Assembly: GCA_013399015.1 (NCBI GenBank)
Contig: VWZX01007020.1
Span: 1-64,000, forward strand
Direction of reading: 5' to 3'
DNA from: Galbula dea
Lineage: Eukaryota > Chordata > Aves > Piciformes > Galbulidae
Length of the DNA stretch: 64,000 bases
Part shown: in pieces, positions 38,764 to 50,512 of the stretch
Numbering within the stretch: the stretch's first letter is position 1
How the letters are laid out: each line of letters starts with the position of its first letter
Notes under the pieces: generated by a model
Told to the model about the DNA's origin: nothing
Database searches by the model: none
What the model saw: only the letters and a program-made list of their open reading frames with translations
Program-made: the position numbers and the translations under genes

Positions 38764-38840
38764 CTTGATCTGAGTGTACAGTGTATTAGTAGATGGCTCA
38801 TCCTTGGTCTAAGTGTACAGTGTTAGTGAATGATTCTTCT
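38764..38840 (+). repeat. Two-copy 39-bp tandem duplication, diverged
   Basis: CTTGATCTGAGTGTACAGTG at 38,764 recurs as CTTGGTCTAAGTGTACAGTG at 38,803. The following TTAGTAGATGGCTCATC is matched by TTAGTGAATGATTCTTC after a 2-base loss. Period 39 bp, two units, several mismatches, so it is an old local duplication. Confidence 0.85.
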
Positions 38841-41800
38841 CGTGAGGTTCTCCTCTTCCTTTTTGAAAGACCTTGAGAAGTTTTTGCCAGGAAAGGCTTT
38901 CCTAACCTACTTGTGGGTTTCCTCCTTTAAGCTTTTGAGGGAAAAGACTTAAGGAGAAAAACATTTTTAGAAACACACTCTTTTCATATCATATAGAAGG
39001 CAGTGGTTGATTTCTCAGCTGAGGTATCTCAGATGAAAGCAAAACATTTAATCTTGAGGACTGTCTAGGCAAATTCATCCATCATCATGCATAGGAATTT
39101 TAAAGTGCCCATAGGGTATTCAACACCCAAGTACAGGGAAGTAGCTGTTTAAATCACTCCTAAGGCTTTCTTTAAAACTACAGTCTACACACAGCCAATG
39201 TCATCAGAACATTTTTTCCTTGAGGGAAAGAACTTAGCAGAGAGTCTGTGGTGTTCCAATGTTGTGAAAAGTTCACTGAGTTATTTTCCCTCTGTAGGGA
39301 CAAAGGTGCTGAAATTATTTTAACATCAGTGTTTCTTAGTTCATTTGAACTTATTTCATGGCGATTTTCTGTAAATGTTGCTGTTTGCCTGATCTTTCTT
39401 TTTGTTGTTGTTGTACATCTGACAGCTGTAATTCAGTACAACTTGAGAATTATTCTTTTTCTGAAGTGCAAAAGCAGCTGTTTGAAGCTCATTATTACAC
39501 AGCCTCAGCTTTTGCAGTGTTCCTGAGGAAAAAGTGTCTGGAGCAGACTTCTGAGCATGTGATCTTTAAAAATGACCAAAACCACCTCAAGCTCTGAAGG
39601 AGAACTGCTCATCCACAAACAGGACTCCAGGCTACACAGAAAGGTAATCCTAATTCTCTGAATTGTATGTTTGAATGTGGCTAAACAAGTCTCTTTCATC
39701 AACTGTGTGAAGAAATAAAGTTTTAGCTACAGCAATCTCAGAACAACAAGAACAACAAAAAAGCCTTACCAAAAACCCCCCTATTTTTTGCAAAGATGAC
39801 TTCCAGTTAGCACACTTCAGCATATGCTTAGTCCAAATGTGGAAGAAAACTTCCCTAGTTGTAAGCAAGCAAGCAGTATTTACTAGGTAACTTGGTAGCA
39901 AGAGATAAAGGTTGGTACTGTGAAACAGGGCTACTAAATGTAACTATGTCCTGCATTATCACCAAGAAAATTTGCTCCCAATAATTAGGGAGTCATGCTA
40001 GAAATGAAATAAAGATTTTGAAAAGTTTATACTAAAAAGATGTGGAGTGAAAAAATAATTTATTCTTCTGTCAATCAAATTCTTCCTAGTAAAGGCTTCT
40101 TTAAAGTGACTGAAAAAAAAAGGATCATGTTACCATTGCCTTCAAATCTCTTTTGCTTGGCTAAAGCATAGCATTGAACTGAGAGGACAATGTTTGTATG
40201 TTGTAAGATTATAGAAACAGTGTGCAATGGAAGACTGGATGTTAACTGGGTGAGTGAGTAGATTCCGAACAATAAAGCATTGGTGTATGATAGCAGAACA
40301 AAACAGTGAAGAGGTATCATACCACATGGGTTTCTCTAGACCGGAAAGGCAATGTAGGTTAGATAAAGTCAAACAGAAAATGTTCTTTTCTTGCTGTAAC
40401 CTCAGAGGGAAGGGGCTGATAGAAGAGATTTGTCTGAAATACTCACAAGCTGAGTTATTGATTAATGCTAGATATTCACCTTTGCAGATAAAACCACAGT
40501 TTGCTTTGCTCAGTAGTAAGCAAAAATTAAATAAAAAGGCATTTACTCAAATCTAGCTGAATAAATATTTTTTAAACTAAATCAACAATGTTCCTATGCC
40601 AACATTTTCCCTTTCTTGAGCATTATGGCCAGACAAGGATCACCATCAGTAAGACAACTATGCCTATTTAGATCAACTGGCAAACATAAAACCCATCTGT
40701 GTGTTGCTTAACAGGTGCCATTTTAGATCCATGGGGAGCAAAGCAAGCTTTGTACAGATGGACGGTCATTCATTGGACCTTTTCTAGCAGTAGAGTATTT
40801 ATTCAGCCACTGCCTGCCTACAGGCTCAATATTTAAAAGAGGCAGTGAAAAATGTTTCTGGTGGAATATTTTCATGAGAGGCAAATAGGAGGAACAAGGA
40901 GAGAAAATTCCATTTAAAATTGTTGGCTTACATTTGCTCACAGTCCCATTTTGATCAAGAATTGCAAGCTCTGGCAAGCGTTCTGGGGATTTACTTGATG
41001 CTACCCAAAGGCTTTAATTATTAATAGAAATAGTTTAATAACTGTATACTTTTCATGGAAAGGAGGGGAGTTCCTCCTTGCTGGCAGCCATTGTGTAAAT
41101 TGGAATAGAAACCAGCAACTTCTATCCACTCTGCCAGGCAGTGAAGGTCATCACCTCCTTTTTCTTTTACAGATGACCTAGAGAACAGGGAAAAGAGTAT
41201 TTGAAAGTTTAAATTTATATAAATAATGAAATTTCAAAGGGTACTTTTCTAGGTCTAGTAAAAAACAGTCAGCCAGGCTGACTTGGTAGAGTAGAGGAAT
41301 GCCTTTTGCTGTGGCAAATGCTGCAGAAACTCTGTGAGTTACTGTGAGTATACTGTGCATGTACTGAGGTGATCCTCTTCTCTGCAGACTCACAGAAACC
41401 ACTAAGCAGTTAAGTAGTTTGCAATAGTAGTCTGCTATTTATCATAGTCAGTGCAGGAGCAAGGGCATGTGTAAGTTTTACTTACAGCTTAAGCTTAGTA
41501 AAGGTGCCTCTGTGTAAACGACAGTAAGTATCCAGTATGGGTAGGCAAGTAGCACATTCTTGGAGAACTGAAGTACTGAACCTTAAACTGTGATTAGCAG
41601 TACCTGCAGTTAAGTGAATAGTAATTCAACCAGTAAGAAACAGTAGTTGGGTTTGGATGTTACATATAGCACCGTTGGAGTTAAACAGCATATAGACTTA
41701 CAAAACCTAACATAATTTGTTGCAAGAGACACTTGCAGACCTGCCAAATCTCAAGCACTGTGTCAAGCTTCCTGACCACGGCTGCTGCCTTTTCTCCCAT

Positions 41801-42959
41801 CACCACTTCTAACTTGTGAAAAATGAGTGCAAGATATAAGCATTGTATGTTTCATGTTAAAAGCGGCATATGAGACAGACAGTGGTCTGGTCAGGTGCCA
41901 GGCCTTGCTCAACAGAGGACACATAACAAGATACTTATGTTTTCTAATATTGCTCTCAAAAGAGTCATAATTGTTTCAGGTTGTCCTTCAAAATTTAGAG
42001 TCTAAGTTTTAAGATGTGGCAAAACACCCATGATGACAGCAATTAAACTTTAACAGAAAGTCAATTGTAGTGCACAAAATTAGTATTTCTATTAGTACTA
42101 TGATTAAATTAAAAATGTTCTCAAAGGAAATTATTGTTTTTAAGCTCCGAGGTAAAACAGAGAGACCAACCTTGGCCAGTTTTATAGTCTTTCTCTCCAG
42201 AGGCGTTCATATTACACTTTAGAAAAAGAACTTCTTAGAGTACCTGTAAAAGGACTCATCTGTGGCTCTTATGTTTCTGAAATTACCCCACTGGGCTTTT
42301 CTAAACCGTGTGCATTCATTGATCAGAGACAGAGAGGTGGAAGTTGTTCTTGGTGAACATGCATCCATGCAGTCCTGTCTTTCTGTTTCTTTGCTGCTTG
42401 ACAATCAGCCATATACCACTATGCATGTGTTAGGGGAGGCCTTTCTCCTGCTCCCCGTCCTGGTGAGGAAGCCCTGATTTGCTAAATGCTGCTCTTAACC
42501 ACCCACTTCTTTTTTCCAGGGCCCAATTTCCTTTCCTTTGGAAACCATATGAGGCCTTCTCATTGTATTTTTCCATTGTATTTTATATCTAAGTTCACTT
42601 CTCATTGAATTTGAAACAACAGAACAATTGGGTTTTTTGTATTACAAATTCAATTGTTTCATTTGGGTTTGCTAAGTGCATCTAGTCTGCATGGCTCATT
42701 AAGTTACTTCTAAACAGCTACAGCCAAACCTCAGCCAGAATCCCCTGTTGAAGAAGTGGTATTTTTCTTGCTTGTTCTCTCTGCTCAAGAAGAGTAATCA
42801 TATTTGGATAATTCATGTTTTAAGTTCATCCAAAAAAAGGAGATTCTTTTTTTTTTATCCTCCAAGTGTGAAAATTATATTTATCAGTTATTAACTTGTT
42901 TATTGTTTTTTAGGGTATCTAGCTTTGTGTCACTGTTGATTTCACTATTTGCAAACTGG

Positions 42960-43610
42960 CTTTGTCATTTTATTGATAGCACTTGAGTGAAGAACTCTCT
43001 GATAATATATGCAAACTCACAGCTCTCAACAAGCTTTACAGCTCCGTTAATGAGGGGATTAACAAGAGCACTGCAATGTATTTAACCTGCGGCACTAGCT
43101 CTGTTTCAATAAGACTTCAACAGCCTATTAAATGGAGTGGGGGCTCAATTAACCCAGACAAAGGCCACTCTACAGAACATGGCAGGGAGGACCACAGTTA
43201 GCATCTGCCTAAGCAGCTTGTTCCGAGCTGGAAATAAAGAGGGTGACATGTTCTTGCCCCGAGCTATGATATAACTGAAATGGTGATTCTAGTTCATCTG
43301 CGCTGACTGAATAGGTGACGGCATTGAAACCCACCACTATCTCGCCATATGACAGTTTGTAAAATCAGAGTGCACTCAACGGTCACCCCAGAGCCGCCTG
43401 CCTGATAGGATGGAGGTATTGTTCTGAGGTTGGTTGGTGGGAGCTTTCACTAGCACAAGGCTGCCGTGCCAGCATGGTGTTACATTTGGACAGTCAAGGA
43501 ACATCATGTCAGTAGATCTTTCAGGGAATGTTTTAACAATCTCCTGCTGAAGAGGGATTGGGCATAGAGGTGTTACTGGTCCTCGTGTAATCTGATATTT
43601 CATTGGAGAT
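42960..43610. promoter_or_regulatory. Candidate conserved non-coding regulatory block
   Basis: This is the most enhancer-like block of the window. About eleven CpGs lie in some 600 bp, while most neighbouring 600-bp stretches have only a few. Paired homeobox-like cores are present (GTTAATGAGGGGATTAACAAG-type arrangement near 43,046-43,066, CTCAATTAACCC near 43,144). There are E-box- and SOX-like words (CATCTG, ACAAT), and there is a near absence of simple runs. The open frames here (72 and 75 codons) have no protein signature, so coding function is unlikely. Retained CpG in an otherwise CpG-poor region suggests selection or lack of methylation, but function is inferred. A distal enhancer in a gene desert is my preferred reading. 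Confidence 0.4.
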
Positions 43611-45532
43611 TAATATAAAGACTGAAAAATTACATGTAAGGAGAATGAGAGAGAAACATGATTTTTTTAAAATGCAAATTGTACAATAGCAATATACCTA
43701 CATTCCTCACAAGATTCCTGGTTAAATTTCAAGAGTTTGTTTTAAAACAAAAAAACCCCCAAATTGCTACTCATGCTTATGGTTAAACTTGTGCTGAAAA
43801 TGCCTTTCTAGGTAAGGATCTAATTCTTCCCTTTTTGGGGGATGACAAGAATGGAATTTTGCTATTCCTGAGGAAAAATTATTTGAAGAAATTAGCTAGT
43901 TTGTGACTACTAGCTATTATTTTATTTAGTGAGTCTAGGTTTAGGTTTCTCAGTAGATATTGTTACAAATCACAGATCTTTGTCAAGAAATGGTCACTGC
44001 TGAAAGAAGGGTATTAAGGCAGTGTTATGGTGCCCTGGTATAAGAATTCTAGAGGCTGTGTTGCAATTATTTGCAAGAGAATTGAAAATAATAGAAAACA
44101 GATTTTTTTTTACTATCAGAAAAGTAAGATATAACAAAAATTTCTAGCTAACAAGCATTGAAAAATGCAACAAGTTTGGAAGCATCTACTGCAGATTATG
44201 CTAGACAGACAAAAACAAGATGGGGACATCCATTTGTTCCTGAATTAAGTGTAAATTCTTTAAGGAAACACAACACTGTTTTTCAGGGGTGGGAGTTGTG
44301 TTTTTGTTTGGGTTTTTTTTAACAGGTAATGTTCCTATAGCACAGCTCTGCTCAAAAGGGTGAGATTATGTTCTTTCATTTCCTCCTTTTGTTGAGGAAT
44401 GCTGCGTGCTCATGGGAAAAATACATACTCGTGAACATGCATCAAGCAACAAGCCTTCTAGTAGCAAGTACCATAAGCTGCTGAGAAGGACCAGTAAACA
44501 TACTTACATTATTAGCAGAATTACTTAAGCCAAGTCTACCAAAATAATTAGGAAGAATTGTATGCACTGTAGTGTGCATGGGTGAGTGGTAAATCCTGGC
44601 TTACCTGAGGATAAATGTATATAAATGTAACTCACCCATTTCTAGTTTGAACAATCCAAAATGCCTGTTACAGATATCCAGCATGTGAATTTATCTAAGT
44701 GTAGTGATAAGCATGCATACTGCTTTTTCATATGACCATTTATTTTAGTGCTCTGCGTACTTGGTTTTATATGACCTTCAAGGCCGAAGAAACATAATCC
44801 TTCTCTTTTCTGAAAGTCACTTCCAGGTTTTTGATTCATGTGAAGTCTTAGGTCTCAAGTCTTCCAAAGCAGAAGACATCTGCATTTCTAATGCAGAAAA
44901 CAAACAAAAGACAAATTTTTTGTATCCCCTCCAGAGATAATTAAGAGACACAAAAGAGTGGAGACCAAATTACTTTTGCTTTCAGGTCAACCTTAAATAC
45001 TTCTGATTATCATAGGAAGGACACGTGCTGCTAATTTTATACTTTTATATAGAGGGTAATTTTCTTTCCTTGAGTCTGTATGTTATTATAGTTTGAGGAT
45101 AAAATAGGTGAATTACCATAGCAATGTATTGATCTCCAGCAGAGAAAAATAAAGTGAAGTTATTAAATGAACACTGGTTTTCTGCTGAGATGTATTTGCT
45201 TTACCTTTTTAAGTCTAACCTGAGGTCAGTAGGGCATTATCACCTGCCTCACTGGTAGAATACATGCATTATTAAAAGTTCTAGATGCAATGTAGGTCTA
45301 TTTTAAAGAGAGGGGGGAAATTGGAACAAATTAAGTTGTCCAATAATTAGGAACAACATTATGCTTTCAGCAAGCATGTTTTGTAGTTTCTGTAGACCAG
45401 TGTGTACCTTCTTAATGTTTATTTTGATTCGTTGCGTCTTTGGCACAGAGAGGTCCCTGTTGTGCTGAGACTAGTACAAGCATACAGAGATAAGGATATA
45501 GAATGAGCATATAGGAGCATATAGGATATGAT
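43611..45532. other. Non-coding stretch, nothing recognised
   Basis: AT-rich spacer. A small 10-bp tandem duplication (GAGCATATAG twice) sits at about 45,502-45,522. No gene or repeat family supported. Confidence 0.5.
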
Positions 45533-46200
45533 GATGGTGTTAGTAATGGTCTAATCCAACATGCCAATTTTTTATCTCCTTTTCCTGTCCCCAACAGTGA
45601 CAATAGCAGAGCCCTTTGGGAACAGCATGCAACTCCAACTACTCTCTGTGGTCCTTTCCTCTTGTATTCCCCCACCTGCTGTATTTCTGCAACTGCTGGA
45701 TAAGGGATGTTAGACAGTGCATCTCTGCCTATGTATTTTAGCATCTGCTTATGGACCTGTTGTTCATTAATTTATCTGATCCTCTTTGAATCTCTTGATA
45801 TCTTCTGCCTCTGGAACCTCCTGTGACAATAAATTTCAGAATTTCATTCCTGCTGTTTAAAACCAAAAGAAATACTTTAAAAAACCCTTTTTAGATGGAT
45901 GTCCTATTTGTTATGTGCCCCCTAGTTCGAATAGTTTGGGACTCGCAGAATAACCACTCAACCTTGTTCAGTGCCATCATGAGCTTCTAAATTCATCCTT
46001 CAGTCCTCACCCATCTGCTGTCCAACTTGAGGAGTACCAACCCATTCAACCTCTCACAAAGGAGTAGCTCCCTCTACTTAATTATTTGCTCTTCTCCGTA
46101 GTTCCTCTAACATTGCTCTATCTTTTTCAGGTATGGAACTCCAAATAGTGTTTAGAGACGTTCTACAGCTATAACAAAGTCTTGCCTATAATGTGCAACC
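45533..46200 (-). mobile_element. Old CR1/L3-like LINE 3' fragment
   Basis: Plus-strand text reads as the antisense of a CR1/L3-type 3' half. GGTCTAATCCAACATGCCA and CTGTCCCCAACAGTGACAAT match the conserved 3' untranslated blocks (ATCYAGTCCAGTATCCTGTC, CGACAGTGGC). TGCCTCTGGAACCTCCTGTG and TTCAGAATTTCATTCCTGC match the block around the stop codon. About 45,920-46,160 corresponds to the antisense of the C-terminal ORF2 codons, ending near GTATGGAACTCCAAATAGTG. No long frame survives, so the insertion is old. The type is abundant in turtles and crocodilians and known as fossils in birds. Family naming is from memory. Confidence 0.75.
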
Positions 46201-47744
46201 TTTTCTATTCATTCTTCCCCTTTAAATCATGGATATTGAATGATAATAATAGTTTAATCATAAGACAATAAAGCATTAGGCAAAGTGATATAATAGGACA
46301 AAAAAAATGCTTAGCACATGTTGCTACTGCTCCTCTTCCAAAACACTTTTTGTCATTAGGAAAAAACATATGCAGTCTATAATCAGCACATAGATCTTTA
46401 CTCCTTGTCGGTGCCATACTACGTATGCTGGCTCCCAGCCAGCCCAAGTTAACTGGAACTCAATTAGCATCTTTAACACTTTTAAGCAGTTATTTTCTCT
46501 ACTTTTCTTGGCAACTGATTCCTTGTGAGTTGAGCTGCACAAGAATGAAGATGTCTGTTAATTTTTCAGCTTCATACATGGCTTTCAGGAGAGGACAAAA
46601 ATCACTGTGGTATTGGTGTGTGAATAGAAAATGGAAAATCTTGTGTATGACAGAGTAATATTTCAGAATGTCAATAACATTCACATTGAATAAAATATAA
46701 ATCATAGGAATAGCCATTAGAAAATCCATGAGATTCACTGTTAAGGAAAAATATAAACAGTGTTTGGCTTGAATTCTTATTCAGTGTCACAGAGCAGGAG
46801 TGCGTTGAAATGTGGACGTTTAAATGAGAAAAAAGAAAGAGAATGTGGAGAATGGCATTTGAAAGGAAGTACACACACATACACAAAAAGGTCCATGAAG
46901 ATATATCTTACAGCCAATTTATTCCCACAATTAAAAATTATGTTTTGTGGAATCAAAACAACATTCCCTTATTTCTGGCCCTTCAGGTGAAAATTGTTTT
47001 CTACGAAGGATCACCAAACCTGGTGAGAGGTTAGACTGTGCAGCTTTCAGCTGTCACAATAAACCAGGAGTTCAGGCAGAGACTGGGAAGCATCTGAGCA
47101 AAGAAAATGAACATCTTTCTGGGATACTTGGACAACTGCCAGCTCACACATTAAGCTCTGTTTTCCAAACCAATTGTTCTGTTGTTTCAAGTGCAAATAG
47201 TCTTCATCTTCTGCCTGGACTTTTTTCCTTTTTTCCCCAACAAAATTCAATTGGCAGCCTAAACACATGGGGTTTTTTCCTATAACTTCCTGATACATCA
47301 ACATTTACCATGGTATATAACTTTATATGTTATACAAATAGGAGGAAAAGATAATAGGTAAACATTACAGAGATACTCAAGGATACTCAGGAAATACTGT
47401 CTGATCATGTTTTTTGCTTTTCTTTTTGTTATTAATTATTAGATAATACTTATAACACTGTAATCTGTTTCAAAACTCAATACTGCTAAATGCTCCTAAA
47501 TCTACAATGTTAATATCTGCCCAGAATGAAAGCTATTAGCCAATATGAAATCCATAATTATACCATTAATCATTCATATCCTGAGAAATATTTCCAATAG
47601 ATGCCAAATGTGGTGTTAGGTATGTGCCAGTGAAGCCTGACTTATGAATGGTTTTCAAATACTGTAAATTACTTCATGATTGTCAAAAGGATACACATAT
47701 GAGAAAACGTGAATGAGCTTGAATCTTTCAGCCAAAAAATAAAT
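46201..47744. other. Non-coding stretch, nothing recognised
   Basis: Dense overlapping short open frames on both strands (60-112 codons) at 46.2-47.3 kb, none with a motif. The overlap on both strands argues for chance. No repeat family recognised between the two old LINE fragments. Confidence 0.5.
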
Positions 47745-48050
47745 ACAGAAATTGCTTTACTAGATCAGACCTACAGTGAGAGCACAACATCCAGTATCCG
47801 ACGGCGAATGACACTGCAGTGTACCTGGTCTTCTAATCATAAGTTCTGGTGGACAAGATTTAGCATCCCTTTTATCTTTTTATTATTGGTTATGACATAT
47901 CTGGATTCTCTTGATATCTGTATAAAAAGTTCCAATCCCCTATTGTGTCTTCTTGTGTTCTTGCTTCCTTTGCCTTCCTGTGGCTGTTCTACAGTCCAGC
48001 CAGACCTTTTGTAGAAAAATAATTCCCTTAAATTTTTTAAATTTTTCATG
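47745..48050 (-). mobile_element. Old CR1/L3-like LINE 3' untranslated fragment
   Basis: The plus-strand text shows the same antisense blocks as the 45.5-kb fragment: GCTTTACTAGATCAGACCTA, ACATCCAGTATCCGACGGCG, then GCCTTCCTGTGGCTGTTCTA, CAGTCCAGCCAGACCTTTTG and AGAAAAATAATTCCCTTAAA. The last blocks correspond to the family's TTCCACAG...GTGTGAAAAAATACTTCC segment. It begins near the family's 3' end and stops before the coding part. It overlaps the same part of the element as the 45.5-kb copy, so the two are separate insertions or a duplication, not one broken element. Confidence 0.72.
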
Positions 48051-50458
48051 TCTTCCTATGTAAATGAAGCATATTTTTCTTGTACTTTTTTTTTTTAATA
48101 CACTTCCACTTTTATCTTTTCCTCATTTCTGCAGTCACAAAGACCTGAATGTCAAGTAGATAGATAGTTCCCTGCACTTCTGAATATTGTCTTTCTGCAG
48201 GATGGATTAGGTGAGTGAGGATGCCTGGATCAGGTGAGTGTGTTATCATTCTTTCTGAAATTCTAATCAGAGACTTTGCTTAGGATTTTGTCAAGTATTC
48301 TTGGAGCTACAGAGAGTTTAAGTGAGTAGGAGCTAGAATGGTGATCATTGGCCTTTGGTTTTGTGCTTTTATTGGAGTTGAAGAACTGAGATGGAAAAGG
48401 ACCAAGAAATACGTTCTTCCTCTCAGTTTTCATTAAACTAGTTATGACCTTCTGTCCTCATTGAACCTCTATCCATTTTTTGGTCAGAAAGATTTAATTG
48501 TTTGAAAACATGCAAGTTCTGAATGTTTATGAAGAGAGACGTGAGCTCTGTTGTACATATGATCACATAAGTGATTTTAATTCTCTTAGCCATTTAGCTA
48601 TTGAATGTGAGAATAGAAGCTAGCCTATGTACATTCAGATTAGTACCTTAATTAGGCTTCGGAACATTGAGCATAGCAGTAGAAAGGAATAGCTCGCAGC
48701 TAATAATTATCTCAGGTAATCTGATAGAGTGATGGTAAATTGATTCAGTGGTTTATAATGTTTTCTATATATGTATAGGCAGGTACATCAGAGATCTCTG
48801 TGTTTTGTAAATCCATAGGTGGTAATGTTCATTCCGTAACAATCATTGTGCAAAGGAGCACAATATGACTGAGTCCATCGGTCCCCTGTTCTCTTGTGAG
48901 GATCTGACACTGCCTTGTCATGGTCCAGTTACAGATAAACATTACTTGCTGGAACGAAGTGTAACTCCATTAGTTAATCTAAGTCCTGCACTGTTTTTAG
49001 ATTGACCCACTCCACTGCAATTTGACACTGGGGAAAAAGGAGCTAAGACAAGCAACAGCGGGAGGAAAAATTAAAGAAGGAAACATCTGTTTTGGAAGCT
49101 GCCAGGCTGAGAATGTTTGTATAGGGCAGCTTATTCAGATTTGGTGGGGTTTACTTTATTTTGGCTTAAGTGGTTTGCTGCTGCACTCTCTAGCTTCCTG
49201 TGTTGCATGTGTCACTGTGAGAAGTGGAATTTTGTTTTTGCAAAAGGCTGTCCTATGGATCAGATCTGTTCATGGGCTCTTAGGAGCAAAAGATTAGCGC
49301 TTTGATTCAAACTCAGAAAATACAGCTGTTACTTTAATTTTAGATAAAGTTCCTTGACTCCTGTAGTAAGATTTTGTGGTAACTGTTACAAAGGTTGTTT
49401 GCATATATAATGCTACCTCCAATTGTTTCCTTCTACAGAGGATGGATTTATCCATTCATGGTAATCTGGAGCTGCTAACTGCCAGTGTAATTTAGAGTGA
49501 AATGTCAGAAAGTTAGTTTGCATCTTCTTGAATTTGAGTAGTCCTAGGTTTTCTTTTCATTTAGTTTGAGATTTGGGGTTGGGTTTTGCTTGTTTGTTTT
49601 TTGCTTATATTGATATATCTTCACCCCTTTTAATAAGGAACATTTACTTCTAAAAACATCTGAGCACAGGCAGGGTGTCATTGATTCCAGTGGGAAGACC
49701 AGCACTGGATGTAATAGAGTTTGGTTAAGGATCTGTATGGGGAAGCTTGTATTAGGCTTCAGCTCATGTTTATATAGGGGTTTGCGGTTTATTTGTAAGA
49801 CATTAATTTCATCCCTGTAGATAACACATCAGAACCTAGGAGAACAGAGGCTTGTACTGTAGACAACCTTCACTTCATGCCCAAGCGTTCAGTTGAATAT
49901 AGATCTCTAAAGATTAAATGCTGCTTTGCTCTGTCTGCCTTTTGCTAACCTCAGTCCTTTCAGTCAGCTGTAAACAAAGGAAGAAAAGACTTTTCTAGAT
50001 CCTGTTTTAATCAAAAGTGTTAAATGTATCACAGTTTCTACTCAGGGGAAATTGTAGTATTCGTTTGTCTCAGCAGGGAAAGCTAGCAATTATAAGGTAA
50101 ACAGAGTTACTTTTTTTTCTTTTGAATTTGTGACAACAACAGTGACTGGACCATTGTGATCCTGAAAATATTGAAATGCTGACCATAACAGTAGTTTTCG
50201 TAGCCTTTTAGCCTTACAGGGTGGGGAAATGCAGATGTTATTTCTTTGTCATCAAGGGAAAAGAGACTGACATTTCATAATGTTAAGACAAGACTGTCAG
50301 GCTCCACTGGAAATAATGAAGCTTGACAGTTCCTGGGTTTAATACTGCAAGTACCAATCCTGTAAATTTCAATTAGCTGTGACAGCAGTAGGGTTTAAGG
50401 TGATGTTTATGTGAAGTGGTATGTTGGTAGCTTTCCTTCACACTTACGAGGAGAAGGA
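48051..50458. other. Non-coding stretch, nothing recognised
   Basis: AT-rich sequence with a T-run near 48,086-48,098. A 91-codon open frame at 49,022-49,297 has hydrophobic stretches by composition but no family signature. No repeat family recognised. Confidence 0.5.
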
Positions 50459-50468
50459 CCTCTCTCTA

Positions 50469-50510
<42 letters not shown>
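50459..50510 (+). repeat. Compound microsatellite (CT)n(CA)n
   Basis: About 29 bases of CT units with one A interruption, directly followed by 10-11 CA units. Long pure arrays of this sort are usually length-polymorphic. Confidence 0.97.

Positions 50511-50512
<2 letters not shown>

Larger units (their letters stand above)
36208..42959. other. Long non-coding stretch, no gene recognised
   Basis: Unique-looking AT-rich sequence. Open frames of 70-103 codons occur on both strands at 36.3-41.4 kb but none shows a domain, splice pattern or homologue that I recognise. Part of it (about 40,620-41,160) has TAAT cores and few simple runs and might be conserved non-coding sequence, but I cannot support this. 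A hairpin and a tandem duplication within it are listed separately. Confidence 0.5.

Noticed and set aside
46205..47304. Cluster of overlapping frames on both strands
   Set aside because: Overlap on opposite strands and in several frames, with no motif, indicates a stop-poor patch rather than genes.
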